Numbered from the stretch's first letter, positions 45,841 through 54,384 are shown. The stretch: 64,000 bases of DNA from Lentzea fradiae (GCF_900100955.1 NZ_FNCC01000007.1:62001-126000), one strand, 5' to 3'. A program made the numbers and translations. Notes: a model not told the origin generated them from the letters alone.

Positions 45841-46407
45841 TCACCCGATCGGGACACTCAGAGCGGTGATCTCCTTGCGAAGCTTTCCCAGGGCGCGGTG
45901 CTGGGCCACACGAACGGCGCCCGGAGTCGACCCCACGGCCTCCGCGGTCTCCTCCGCCGACAGCCCCACGACGACGCGCAGCACGAGGATCTCGCGCTGC
46001 TTGTCCGGGAGGGTTTGCAGCAGCCGCCCGAGGGTCCCGTTCAGCTCGCCCTGGAGGGCGTGGTCCTCCGGCCCTCCGGTGTGCACGGCCTGGTCCGGCA
46101 CGTCCGCCATCGGCTCCGCTCGGTTACGGGCGAGCGCCCGATGCGCGTCCGCGACCTTGTGCGCTGCGATGCCGTAGACGAACGCCAGGAACGGCCTCCC
46201 CTGCTCCCGGTAGTTCGGCAGCGACTGCAGGACGGCCAGGCAGACGTCCTGCGCGACGTCGTCCGCGGTCGTCGCGGAACGCCCCACGCGCGCGCGACAG
46301 TACTTCACCACCAGCGGGCGCAAGTGGCGAATTAGCTGGTCAATGGCCCTGCGATCGCCGCGCACGGCCAGGCTGACCAGGTCCGCGGACAAAGCCGATC
46401 TCTCCAT
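45841..46407 (-). CDS. Sigma-70 family RNA polymerase sigma factor (ShbA/SigD-like), copy 2
   Basis: A 188-residue ECF-type sigma factor without the N-terminal extension of copy 1. Region 2 is DRRAIDQLIRHLRPLVVKYCRARVG with TADDVAQDVCLAVLQSLPNYREQG. Region 4 is TLPDKQREILVLRVVVGLSAEETAEAVGSTPGAVRVAQHRALGKL. It is nearly identical to copies 1 and 3 in both helix blocks but differs in the linker. The ATG before ERSALSADLV was chosen behind GAGGGGGC. A 7-bp-arm inverted repeat lies 20 bases upstream of the start. Confidence 0.9.
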   Translation of the reverse strand: MERSALSADLVSLAVRGDRRAIDQLIRHLRPLVVKYCRARVGRSATTADDVAQDVCLAVLQSLPNYREQGRPFLAFVYGIAAHKVADAHRALARNRAEPMADVPDQAVHTGGPEDHALQGELNGTLGRLLQTLPDKQREILVLRVVVGLSAEETAEAVGSTPGAVRVAQHRALGKLRKEITALSVPIG

Positions 46408-46426
46408 CCGAAGTGCCCCCTCGTCG

Positions 46427-46446
46427 ACGTCTCGGAGAGGAGACGT
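46427..46446 (-). repeat. Inverted repeat in the leader of sigma copy 2
   Basis: ACGTCTC and GAGACGT separated by GGAGAG, between the likely promoter (TCCGCATAAGGA at 46459-46470 on the minus strand) and the start codon. It could form a leader hairpin or be a protein-binding site. Confidence 0.45.
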
Positions 46447-46643
46447 GCGACGCGTCACTCCTTATGCGGAAAGTATGGAGAAATTTCAAACGTCACCCTT
46501 TCGGAGCAACAGAACGCCGGGGCGCGTAAGCGTGGAGCAACCACTCCCGGTAATCGAGACAGGAGCGTTCAGCCGATCCAGTGAGTTGATGACGGTTCTT
46601 CGTCCAACGCCGTTCCTTTTCCACCACGACGTGCGACGGCCCG

Positions 46644-47213
46644 TCAGATCAGCTCCTCGACCCCCACCGACGCCCGCAGCTTCGCCAGCGCGCGGTGCTG
46701 GGCCACCCGGACCGCTCCCGGCGTCGACCCGGTCGCCTCGGCCGTCTCCTCCGCCGTCAGCCCCGCCACGACCCGCAGCAGCAGGATCTCGCGCTGCTTG
46801 TCCGGCAGCCCCCGCAGCAACTGGCCCAGCCGCACCGACAGCGAGCCGAGCAGGGCGCTCTCCTCCGGGTCGATGGCAGGCGACGGGCCGTCCGGCACCT
46901 CGGCGACCGGTTCGGCGCGGTTGCGGGCGGAGACCCGGTGCGCGTCGGCGACCTTGTGCGCCGCGATGCCGTAGACGAACGCGAGGAAAGGCCGGCCCTG
47001 TTCGCGATAGCTGGGCAAGGCCGTGAGCACCGCCAGGCAGACTTCCTGCGCCACGTCGTCCGCGGACGCATAGGCACGCTCTTGCCGGCCAACGCGCGCA
47101 CGGCAGTACCGCGCGACGCGGGGTCGCACGGACGACAGCAGCCGTTCGACGGCCTGCCGGTCGCCCGCGACGGCGTCGTTGACCATGGAGGCCAGCAAGT
47201 CGGAACTTTCCAT
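46644..47213 (-). CDS. Sigma-70 family RNA polymerase sigma factor (ShbA/SigD-like), copy 3
   Basis: A 189-residue ECF-type sigma factor. Region 2 is DRQAVERLLSSVRPRVARYCRARVG, with a short YAS insertion before ADDVAQEVCLAVLTALPSYREQG. Region 4 is GLPDKQREILLLRVVAGLTAEETAEATGSTPGAVRVAQHRALAKL. It is a paralogue of the two downstream genes. The ATG is 10 bases from the motif TCCCTACGTCGGC (plus strand), which has a counterpart at the same distance in front of the divergent sigma-like gene. It is separated from copy 2 by 236 bp, so it is probably a separate unit. Confidence 0.9.
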   Translation of the reverse strand: MESSDLLASMVNDAVAGDRQAVERLLSSVRPRVARYCRARVGRQERAYASADDVAQEVCLAVLTALPSYREQGRPFLAFVYGIAAHKVADAHRVSARNRAEPVAEVPDGPSPAIDPEESALLGSLSVRLGQLLRGLPDKQREILLLRVVAGLTAEETAEATGSTPGAVRVAQHRALAKLRASVGVEELI

Positions 47214-47313
47214 CGCGTCGGTTCCCTACGTCGGCAGCGGAAACATCATTTTTCGCCGCCGAGTCGTTCGGAACCACTCATCGGGACCACAAAAGTCTCG
47301 ATCGCAAACGCTG

Positions 47314-48033
47314 TCAGGCGGTACGGCGGGCCAGCACGTGCAGGCGGGCGGCGACATCGCGGAGCGGGGACCGCGTGGCGGCGGCCAGTTCCAGCTCGGC
47401 GAGCGCGTCCGCGGCGCCGGGGTTGGCGTCGAGCACCACACCGGGCACCAGGTCAGAAACTACGCCGTGACCTTGCAGAATCTCGACACCCAGGCCGGAT
47501 TCGCGAACGATTTTCTCAATGCTCGCGACGTCGAAGCGGCGCTGCAACGGGTCACGGGTGCCCGCGAGCTGGCCCGCGTCGTCGTCCAGGAGCCTGCGCG
47601 CGTCCACGATCCGGCCCGCGATGGCGCGGTGCAGGATCGCCGCGAACCGGTTCGCGACCAGCACCGACACCGCTCCGCCCGGCGTCACGGCGGCGGCCAG
47701 CGCGGCGAGTGCGGCCGGGGCGTCGTCCACCACCTCGAGCAGGCCGTGCGCGAGCACGAGATCGGCCTCACCCGCGGGAACACCCAGCGAGTCGGTGTCG
47801 CCCTGGACCGCGTCGATCGTCACGCCGGCCTCACGCGCACGGGTGTGCAGCGTGGCCAGGGCGTTCGGCGACGGCTCGACGACCGTGACGGCGCATCCCG
47901 CCGCGGCGAGTGGCACGGCCCACACGCCGCTGCCACCGCCGACGTCGAGCACACGCGGCTGTGCGCCGCCCCTGCGCTCCCGTGCGGCAGCCAGTTCGGC
48001 GTCGAGCACCCGTTGTACGGCGTCCGGTCGCAT
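47314..48033 (-). CDS. Class I SAM-dependent methyltransferase
   Basis: A 239-residue Rossmann methyltransferase: motif I RVLDVGGGSGVWAVPLA, acidic loop TVVEPSP, motif II region GDTDSLGVPAGEADLVLAHGLLEVVDD, and PGGAVSVLVANRFAAILHRAI. It resembles the CmoM/SmtA type of small-molecule or tRNA methyltransferase, but the substrate cannot be told. The ATG before RPDAVQRVLDAEL was used; the ribosome site is poor. It is divergent from the parA-like gene with only 33 bp between start codons. Confidence 0.82.
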   Translation of the reverse strand: MRPDAVQRVLDAELAAARERRGGAQPRVLDVGGGSGVWAVPLAAAGCAVTVVEPSPNALATLHTRAREAGVTIDAVQGDTDSLGVPAGEADLVLAHGLLEVVDDAPAALAALAAAVTPGGAVSVLVANRFAAILHRAIAGRIVDARRLLDDDAGQLAGTRDPLQRRFDVASIEKIVRESGLGVEILQGHGVVSDLVPGVVLDANPGAADALAELELAAATRSPLRDVAARLHVLARRTA

Positions 48034-48066
48034 GGCCAACAGAGTAGGAGACCCTAGAGTAGGTCT

Positions 48067-48912
48067 GTGCATACGGTGTCCGTGCTCAGCCTCAAGGGAG
48101 GCGTCGGCAAGACGACGGTGGTGCTCGGCCTCGCGTCGGCCGCCCTCCGCCGCGGCGTCCGCACGCTGGTGATCGATCTCGATCCGCAGTGCAACGCCAC
48201 CTCGACGCTGGAACCGGAGGAGTCCAAGGCGAGCATCTACGACGTCCTCCAGGACCCGTCCGAGGAGAACCTGGAACAGGCGATCCGCCCCAGCAGGTGG
48301 GGTGACGGCATCGACGTGCTGTCCGGGTCGGAGGACGCCGAGCTGCTCAACCACCCCGATCCGAACGAGTCGCGGCTGCACCGCTTAAAGGACGCGCTGC
48401 GCACGTTGCGGGACATGTACGAGGAGTTCCCGTACCAGCTCGTGCTGCTGGACTGCCCGCCGTCGCTGGGCCAGCTGACCAGGTCCGCGCTGGTCGCGGC
48501 GGACCGCGCGTTGCTCGTGACCGAGCCCACGATGTTCGCCGTCGCCGGTGTGCAGCGCGCGTTCGAGGCGGTGCAGAACGAGCGGGAGAGCAACAACGCC
48601 GACCTTCAGCCGCTGGGTGTCGTCGTGAACCGCGTGCGGCCACGCTCGCACGAGCACCAGTTCCGCATCGAGGAACTGAGGGACATCTTCGGTCCGCTGG
48701 TGATGCCGGTGGCGTTACCGGACCGTCTGGCGGTGCAGCAGGCGCAGGGCGCGTGCATGCCGATCCACGAGTGGGGCACGCCCGGCGCACGTGAGGTGGC
48801 GCTGGCGTTCAACCTGCTGCTCGCCCGCATCCAGCGCATCTCGCGCAGCCGGCGCCGGGCCGTGCACCAGGACTTCGACGACGACGAGATCCAGGAAGCG
48901 GTGGATGCCTGA
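48067..48912 (+). CDS. ParA/Soj-family ATPase, orphan
   Basis: A 281-residue deviant-Walker ATPase: SLKGGVGKTTVVLGLASA (residues 9-25), VIDLDPQCNATSTLE, LVLLDCPPSLGQLTRSALVAAD and VVVNRVRPRSHEHQ. ParA proteins partition chromosomes, plasmids or protein complexes with a ParB-like partner, but none is adjacent, so it is probably an orphan positioning ATPase. TAGAGT at 48055-48060 ends seven bases before the GTG, which suggests a leaderless transcript. Its stop overlaps the next gene by 8 bases. Confidence 0.85.
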   Translation: MHTVSVLSLKGGVGKTTVVLGLASAALRRGVRTLVIDLDPQCNATSTLEPEESKASIYDVLQDPSEENLEQAIRPSRWGDGIDVLSGSEDAELLNHPDPNESRLHRLKDALRTLRDMYEEFPYQLVLLDCPPSLGQLTRSALVAADRALLVTEPTMFAVAGVQRAFEAVQNERESNNADLQPLGVVVNRVRPRSHEHQFRIEELRDIFGPLVMPVALPDRLAVQQAQGACMPIHEWGTPGAREVALAFNLLLARIQRISRSRRRAVHQDFDDDEIQEAVDA

Positions 48913-49666
48913 GGGGGACACCGTCTTCCTGGCGGGCAAGCGCATGCACGACGCGCTCGCCGGCAAGACGCTGACCAGGGGCGAACTGCGCCACCCCCGC
49001 TTCGCCGCGCTCGACCTGGCCGGTCTCGACGTGCTGCGCGTGCGCACGTACGGCAAGCACATGTTCACGCACTTCTCCGACGGCAACAGCCTGCGCAGCC
49101 ACTTCCGGATGGACGGCGCGTGGCACCTCTACCGGCCCGGCGAGCGCTGGCGGCGGCCCGGGCACCAGGCCCGCGCGGTGTTCGAGGTGGCCGACCGGCA
49201 GGCCATCGGGTTCGCGCTGCACGACCTCGAGTTCGTCCCGACCGAGCGGGAGAACGAGCTCATCGCCCATCTCGGTCCCGATCTCCTGGCGGAGGACTTC
49301 GACGCCGCTGAGGCCGTTCGGCGGTTGACCGCCGATCCTTCCCGGCCCATCGGGATCGCATTGTTGGACCAGCGGGTGATGGCCGGTGTCGGCAATCTCT
49401 ACCGCGCCGAAGTCTGTTTCCTGTTGCGCGTTCTCCCGACCGCCCCGGTGTCGTCGGTGGACGCCGAGCGCGCGGTCGCGCTGTCGCGGAAGCTGTTGCA
49501 GGCCAACCAGTGGCGGCCGGAGCAGTCGACCACCGGAGACCTGCGCGTGCAGCACTACGTGTTCGAGCGGACGGGCAGGCCCTGTTTGCGCTGTGGCACA
49601 AGAGTCCGTTCGGACGAGATCGAGTCGAGATTCGTGTACTTCTGCCCAAAATGCCAATCTGATTGA
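48905..49666 (+). CDS. Fpg/Nei family DNA glycosylase (endonuclease VIII-like)
   Basis: A 253-residue base-excision repair enzyme. It starts MPEGDTVFLAGKRM with catalytic Pro2/Glu3 (PEGD is typical of Nei; Fpg has PELP). The helix-two-turn-helix region is GIALLDQRVMAGVGNLYRAEVCFL, and the C-terminal zinc finger is CLRCG...YFCPKCQ. It removes oxidised pyrimidines and cleaves the backbone. It overlaps the ParA gene by 8 bases, and the P450 start overlaps its stop, so three genes may be co-transcribed. Confidence 0.92.
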   Translation: MPEGDTVFLAGKRMHDALAGKTLTRGELRHPRFAALDLAGLDVLRVRTYGKHMFTHFSDGNSLRSHFRMDGAWHLYRPGERWRRPGHQARAVFEVADRQAIGFALHDLEFVPTERENELIAHLGPDLLAEDFDAAEAVRRLTADPSRPIGIALLDQRVMAGVGNLYRAEVCFLLRVLPTAPVSSVDAERAVALSRKLLQANQWRPEQSTTGDLRVQHYVFERTGRPCLRCGTRVRSDEIESRFVYFCPKCQSD

Positions 49667-50937
49667 ACCGGGACGCTCTTCCGGCCGTGTCCCTCGACAT
49701 GGCGGTAAATCTGGATGCGCTGCGCCCGGGCTTCACCGACGACCCGTACTCGGTGCTGAAGAGCCTGCGCGAGTCGGGTCCCGTGCACCGGGTCGACGCC
49801 CTCGGTGTGCCGATGTGGCTCGTGACCCGGTACTCCGACGTGCGGGCGGCGCTGGACGACCCCCGGCTGTCCTCGCACGGCTCCGCGCTCGCCGAACCCC
49901 TGCGCGGGCACCCGCACTTCGCGTCGTGGTGGTTCGGCGACCTGTCGGACCACATGATGAACAGCGACGCCCCCGACCACACGCGGCTGCGCAGCGCGCT
50001 GGCGAGCGTGCTGACGCCGCGCCGGATCGCCTCCATGCGCCCGCGGGTCGAACAGCTCGCCGTGACGCTGGTGGACGGCTTCGCGGACGCGGGCGAGTGC
50101 GACCTGATCGCGGACTTCGCGGCCCCGCTGCCGATCACCGTGATCATGGACCTGCTCGGCGTGCCCTCCGTCGACCAGGAGAACTTCCGCTACTGGGCCG
50201 ACGTCGTCACGGGCCTGGCCGACGGTGACGCCGCCTCCGCCCGCGAGGAGGCGTCCGGGTACCTGCGCGACCTGGTGGCGCACAAGCGCACGTCCGGTGA
50301 CGACGACCTGATCGGCGGTCTGGCCCGCGCGACCGGGGCGACGGCGCTGACCGACGACGAACTGGCCTCCCTGTCGTTCCTGCTGCTCGTGGCGGGCTAC
50401 ACGACCGCCGTGGACCTGGTCGGCAACGGCACGCTCGCGCTGCTGCGCAACCCCGAGCAGCTCGACCTGCTGCAGCGCTCGTCGTCGCTGCTGCCGGGCG
50501 CGATCGAGGAGTTCCTGCGGTTCGACGGCCCGACGTCGCACGTGCTGCGGTTCGCCGCGCAGCCGGTGACGATCGGCGGCGTGGAGATCCCCGCCGGTGA
50601 CGTGGTGCTGCTGTCGCTGGCCTCCGCCGAGCACGACGACGCGCGCTACCCGCGGGCCGGCCAGCTCAACATCGAGCGGGCCGACCGGCAGCACCTCGCG
50701 TTCGGGCACGGCATCCACTTCTGCCTCGGCGCCCCGCTGGCGCGCCTGGAGGGCGACGTGGCGTTCCGGACGCTGCTGGGCCGGTGCGCCGGCCTCGCCC
50801 TGGACACCTCGCGGCCGCTCGGCTGGCGGGTGTCGCTGGGCAGCCGGGGGCTGCGGACGTTGCCGGTGACGTTCCGGACCAGGCCCGCGATGCCCCTCGA
50901 CGAGCAGGCGACGATCAAGGTCCCCAAGCCGATGTAA
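49663..50937 (+). CDS. Cytochrome P450
   Basis: A P450 of about 424 residues: heme-binding FGHGIHFCLGAPLAR with Cys354, ExxR as EEFLR (Glu283, Arg286), and I-helix LLVAGYTTAVDLVG. In the I helix the acidic residue of the usual AG(G/H)(D/E)T is replaced by threonine (AGYTT), which may alter oxygen activation. Start is uncertain. TTG overlapping the nei stop (TTGA) suggests coupling, but GTG at 49687 or ATG at 49699 would give the more typical N-terminus MAVNLDALRPGF. No ferredoxin or biosynthetic genes are adjacent; the substrate is unknown. Confidence 0.9.
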   Translation: MNRDALPAVSLDMAVNLDALRPGFTDDPYSVLKSLRESGPVHRVDALGVPMWLVTRYSDVRAALDDPRLSSHGSALAEPLRGHPHFASWWFGDLSDHMMNSDAPDHTRLRSALASVLTPRRIASMRPRVEQLAVTLVDGFADAGECDLIADFAAPLPITVIMDLLGVPSVDQENFRYWADVVTGLADGDAASAREEASGYLRDLVAHKRTSGDDDLIGGLARATGATALTDDELASLSFLLLVAGYTTAVDLVGNGTLALLRNPEQLDLLQRSSSLLPGAIEEFLRFDGPTSHVLRFAAQPVTIGGVEIPAGDVVLLSLASAEHDDARYPRAGQLNIERADRQHLAFGHGIHFCLGAPLARLEGDVAFRTLLGRCAGLALDTSRPLGWRVSLGSRGLRTLPVTFRTRPAMPLDEQATIKVPKPM

Positions 50938-50967
50938 CGCTTTCGGGGGAAGTCGGCAATCATTGGC

Positions 50968-51537
50968 GTGAGTCAACCGATGGCAGTTCCCCGACATCCC
51001 CCCTCACCGCCCCCGACACCGGCGGCGCGCGCGTTCGAGGAGATCTACCAGTCCGAGTTCGACGTGGTCACGGCGTACTTCGCCCGGCGCACGTCGGACC
51101 CGCAGACGGCCGCGGACCTCACCGCGGACACGTTCCTCAACGCCATCACGTCGTTCGAGACGTTCGACCGCACCCGCGGCACCGCCAGGGGCTGGGTGCT
51201 CGGCATCGCCCGGCGGGTGTTCGCGCAGCACTGCGAGGCCGCCTCCCGCGGCCGTGACGTGGTGACGCGCCTGCACGGGCGGCGTGCGCTCGACCACGAC
51301 GAGATCGCCGACCTGGTCACGCGCATCGACGCGGAGCGGAAGGGCCGCGAGCTCGTCGCGGCCATGTCGGCGCTCAACGCCGCCGAACGCGAGGCGATCG
51401 AGCTCGTGGACCTCGTGGGGATGGCACCGAAAGACGCGGCGAAGGTGCTGGGCATGTCGTCCGGCGCGCTGCGGATCAGGCTCTTCCGGGCACGCGGCAA
51501 GGTCCGCGGCCTGGTCTCGAAGGGGGAAGAACGATGA
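50968..51537 (+). CDS. ECF-type RNA polymerase sigma factor
   Basis: A 189-residue sigma factor: region 2 (AFEEIYQSEFDVVTAYFARRTSDPQTAADLTADTFLNAI, then ARGWVLGIARRVFAQHCEA) and region 4 (AMSALNAAEREAIELVDLVGMAPKDAAKVLGMSSGALRIRLFRAR). It belongs to a different subfamily from the three paralogues upstream. The start is GTG; an ATG four codons later is possible. Its stop overlaps the next gene by ATGA, the usual sign of a sigma/anti-sigma pair. Confidence 0.9.
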   Translation: MSQPMAVPRHPPSPPPTPAARAFEEIYQSEFDVVTAYFARRTSDPQTAADLTADTFLNAITSFETFDRTRGTARGWVLGIARRVFAQHCEAASRGRDVVTRLHGRRALDHDEIADLVTRIDAERKGRELVAAMSALNAAEREAIELVDLVGMAPKDAAKVLGMSSGALRIRLFRARGKVRGLVSKGEER

Positions 51538-52058
51538 GCTTCAAGGACAACCTGCTCGGCGACCTGATGCAGGAGCACGGCCACGCCGTGCAGGAGATGC
51601 CGCAGCAGCCCCGCCGGTCCGGCCGGCCGGTGCTGGTCGCCGCCGCGGCGGTCGCCGTCGCCGGTGCGGCCACCGTGGCGATCACGGCCACGGGCGGCGC
51701 CCCGGAGGCGTACGCGGTCACCAAGAACGCCGACGGCAGCGTCACGGTCAGCATCCGGGACATCAAGGCCGTCGACGCGGCCAACGCCAAGCTGCGCGAG
51801 TACGGCATCGGCGCGAAGGCCGTGCCGATGTCGCGCGAGTGCGCCCCGCTCGACGAGAGCAGGATGGACCTCATCGACGGCTGGGAGATCCCCCGTCAGG
51901 GCGAGGACGGCTCCGTCACGATGAGCCCCGGCGACATCCCCGAGGGCTACCAGGTGCTGCTCGGCGTCTCGAACCTGCCCGGTCGCGGCACCGGTCTCGC
52001 GGTCACCGGCCCGGTCAGGACGCCGACGCCGGACTGCCTGGACGAGGTCGGTAGCTGA
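51534..52058 (+). CDS. Single-pass membrane protein, possible anti-sigma factor
   Basis: A 174-residue protein. A cytoplasmic stretch of about 30 residues (MSFKDNLLGDLMQEHGHAVQEMP) precedes one transmembrane helix (about 33-53, VLVAAAAVAVAGAATVAITA) and an extracytoplasmic domain with two cysteines (REC, PDC). There is no HxxxCxxC zinc anti-sigma motif, but translational coupling to the ECF sigma gene and bitopic topology suggest that it controls that sigma factor. The role is inferred from context alone. Confidence 0.7.
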   Translation: MSFKDNLLGDLMQEHGHAVQEMPQQPRRSGRPVLVAAAAVAVAGAATVAITATGGAPEAYAVTKNADGSVTVSIRDIKAVDAANAKLREYGIGAKAVPMSRECAPLDESRMDLIDGWEIPRQGEDGSVTMSPGDIPEGYQVLLGVSNLPGRGTGLAVTGPVRTPTPDCLDEVGS

Positions 52059-52066
52059 CACGTGCC

Positions 52067-52105
52067 ACGCGCCCACCCTGAACTGGCGTTATAGGGTGGG
52101 CGCGT
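52067..52105 (+). repeat. Perfect 13-bp inverted repeat overlapping the pyrD start
   Basis: ACGCGCCCACCCT and AGGGTGGGCGCGT flank a 13-base loop. The right arm includes the first two bases of the pyrD GTG. The loop and arm contain TATAGG (52090-52095), a possible -10 for a nearly leaderless pyrD transcript. In read-through RNA the hairpin would bury the start codon, and it may also terminate the upstream pair. Confidence 0.75.
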
Positions 52106-53081
52106 GGTGTACAAGCAGGTGGTTCGCAGGGCGTTGTTCGGGATGCACGGCGGCGACGCGGAGCGGGTCCACGAGACCACGCTGAACGTCATGGCCCGGC
52201 TGAGCCCGGTGCTGAGGTTCGCCAGGGAGCAGAACAACCCCCGCACCGTCTTCGGCGTCCGCTTCCCCAACCCCGTCGGGCTCGCGGCGGGCCTGGACAA
52301 GGACGGGCGCGCGCTGCCCGCGTGGGCCGCGCTGGGGTTCGGGTTCGTCGAGGTCGGCACCGTCACCTGGCACGCCCAGCCCGGCAACCCGAAGCCGCGC
52401 CTGTTCCGGCTGCGCGAGGACGAGGCGATCATCAACCGGATGGGCTTCAACAACGCGGGTGCGCAAGCGCTTGCCGCGAAGCTCGACCGGACGCCGCTGA
52501 AGGCCCCGCTCGGCATCAGCCTCGGCAAGTCCAAGGTCACGCCGGTCGAGCACGCGGTGCAGGACTACCTCAGCTCGCTCACCGCGTTGCAGAACCACGG
52601 CGACTACTACGCGATCAACGTCAGCTCCCCCAACACGCCCGGCCTGCGCAGCCTTCAGGACAAGGGAGCCCTCACCGAGCTGGTCCAGACGCTCACGCGC
52701 GCCACGGACAAGCCGATGCTCGTCAAGATCGCGCCGGACCTCACCGACGACGCCATCGCCGAGGTCATCGAGGTGTGCGAGGGCAACGGCATCAAGGGGC
52801 TCATCGCGACGAACACCACCCTCGGCCGGGACGGTCTGCGGAGCGCCCACCGCGACGAGACCGGCGGTCTCAGCGGCAAGCCGCTCACCGGGCGCGCGAA
52901 CGACGTGGTGCGCTTCATCACCAAGAACAGCGACCTGCCGGTCATCGGGGTCGGTGGCATCTCCAGCGCCGACGACGCCAAGCGCATGATCGACGCGGGC
53001 GCGAGCCTGGTGCAGATCTACACCGGGTTCATCTACGAGGGGCCGGGACTCGTGTCGAGGATCAACCGGGCCCTGCGCTGA
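52104..53081 (+). CDS. pyrD: Dihydroorotate dehydrogenase (quinone), class 2
   Basis: A 325-residue FMN-dependent TIM-barrel enzyme of pyrimidine synthesis. It has the class-2 N-terminal helices ([22 protein letters not shown]), [39 protein letters not shown] (catalytic Ser) and [15 protein letters not shown], ending [17 protein letters not shown]. Class 2 enzymes are membrane-associated and pass electrons to quinone. The GTG start lies in an inverted repeat. The convergent neighbour is a uracil/xanthine permease, which fits pyrimidine metabolism. Confidence 0.96.
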   Translation: MVYKQVVRRALFGMHGGDAERVHETTLNVMARLSPVLRFAREQNNPRTVFGVRFPNPVGLAAGLDKDGRALPAWAALGFGFVEVGTVTWHAQPGNPKPRLFRLREDEAIINRMGFNNAGAQALAAKLDRTPLKAPLGISLGKSKVTPVEHAVQDYLSSLTALQNHGDYYAINVSSPNTPGLRSLQDKGALTELVQTLTRATDKPMLVKIAPDLTDDAIAEVIEVCEGNGIKGLIATNTTLGRDGLRSAHRDETGGLSGKPLTGRANDVVRFITKNSDLPVIGVGGISSADDAKRMIDAGASLVQIYTGFIYEGPGLVSRINRALR

Positions 53082-53130
53082 TCCGTCCACACCGGACGCG
53101 TCCACAAGGGAGGTCCGAAGTGGACCTCGG

Positions 53131-54384
53131 TCAGCTCCGCCGGGCGGCGCGCAGCCAGCGCATGATCGGGTGCAGGATCACGACGAGCAGCGAGCCCCAG
53201 ACCATGCCGCCCATCTGGAGGTCGCCGACCTCGATGGTCAGGTCGCCGACGCCCGCGACCAGCGCCGCGCCGCCGACCAGTGCGTTCGCGGGGTTCGCGA
53301 GGTCGACGCCGCGGTCCATCCAGATCCGCACGCCGATCAGCACGATCAGTCCGTAGAGGACGAGCGTGCAGCCGCCGAGCACGCCCGGCGGGATGGTGCC
53401 GAACAGCGCGATGGCCTTGGGCGAGAACGCCAGCGCCGCGGCGAAGACGCCGGCGAACGCGAACGCCGCCGTGGTGTAGATGCGCGTCACGGCCATGACG
53501 CCGATGTTCTCGGAGTACGTCGTCGTCCCGGCGCCACCGCCCAGACCGGACAGGGCCGTCGACAGGCCGTTGGCGATGATCGCGTCGCCCGCGCTGCCGT
53601 CGAGGTTGCGGCCCGTCAGCGCCGCGACCGCCTTCACGTGCCCGACGACCTCGGCCACCAGCACGATCACGACGGGCAGCATCAGCAGCACGACGGACGG
53701 CCGCAGCTCGGGCTGGTGCAGCTGCGGCAGCCCCACCCACGCCGCCTCGCGCAGCTCGGTGAGCCGGGACTCCGGCACGGCGCCCGCGAGCAGTCCGCCG
53801 ACCCAGATGGCGACGAACCCGATCAGGACCGAGAACCGGAACACCAGGCCGCGTCCCAGCACGCCCGCCACCAGGATCACGGCGGTCGTGAGCGCGGCCA
53901 CCACGGGCTGCTCGGCGAAGTTCGACGTGGCCTGGTGCGAGAGGTTCAGGCCGATGATGATGACGACGGCGCCGGTGACGACCGGCGGCATGACCGACTC
54001 GAGCAGCCGCACGCCGAGCGCCTTGACCGCGATGCCGACGACGATCACGAGCAGACCGGCGGCGACGACCCCGCCGAGCTGGGCCGCCGTGCCCTGCTCC
54101 CGTGCCGCCATCAGCGGCGCCACGAAGGCGAACGACGAACCGAGGTAGCTCGGGACCCGGTTCTTGGTGATCACCAGGAACAGCAGGGTGCCCAGACCGG
54201 AGAACAGCAGCGTGGTGGCGACGGGGAGACCGGTGGCGGCGGGGACGAGCACGGCGGCACCGAACATGGCGACCAGGTGCTGCACGCCGAACCCGATGGT
54301 GAGCGGCCAGCTCACCCGTTCCTGGGGTGCGACGGTTTCACTGTCGGTTATCCGACCGTCCCCGTGCACGGTCCACAACGCCAA
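53131..54384 (-). CDS. Uracil-xanthine permease (NCS2 family)
   Basis: A 417-residue nucleobase permease with about 14 transmembrane segments. Family features: FGVQHLVAMFGAAVLVPAATG (helix 1), ENIGVMAVTRIYTTAAFAFAG (helix 10 signature) and GAGTTTYSENIG. The sequence is closer to UraA-type uracil permeases, and the neighbour pyrD supports a pyrimidine role. The start is a TTG seven bases after GGAGG, giving ALWTVHGDGR; an ATG 20 codons upstream lacks a ribosome site. It is convergent with pyrD. Confidence 0.92.
   Translation of the reverse strand: MALWTVHGDGRITDSETVAPQERVSWPLTIGFGVQHLVAMFGAAVLVPAATGLPVATTLLFSGLGTLLFLVITKNRVPSYLGSSFAFVAPLMAAREQGTAAQLGGVVAAGLLVIVVGIAVKALGVRLLESVMPPVVTGAVVIIIGLNLSHQATSNFAEQPVVAALTTAVILVAGVLGRGLVFRFSVLIGFVAIWVGGLLAGAVPESRLTELREAAWVGLPQLHQPELRPSVVLLMLPVVIVLVAEVVGHVKAVAALTGRNLDGSAGDAIIANGLSTALSGLGGGAGTTTYSENIGVMAVTRIYTTAAFAFAGVFAAALAFSPKAIALFGTIPPGVLGGCTLVLYGLIVLIGVRIWMDRGVDLANPANALVGGAALVAGVGDLTIEVGDLQMGGMVWGSLLVVILHPIMRWLRAARRS

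Noticed and set aside
49663..50937. P450 as part of a secondary-metabolite cluster
   Set aside because: Neighbours are a DNA glycosylase, a ParA-like ATPase and a sigma factor. No biosynthetic enzyme is nearby.
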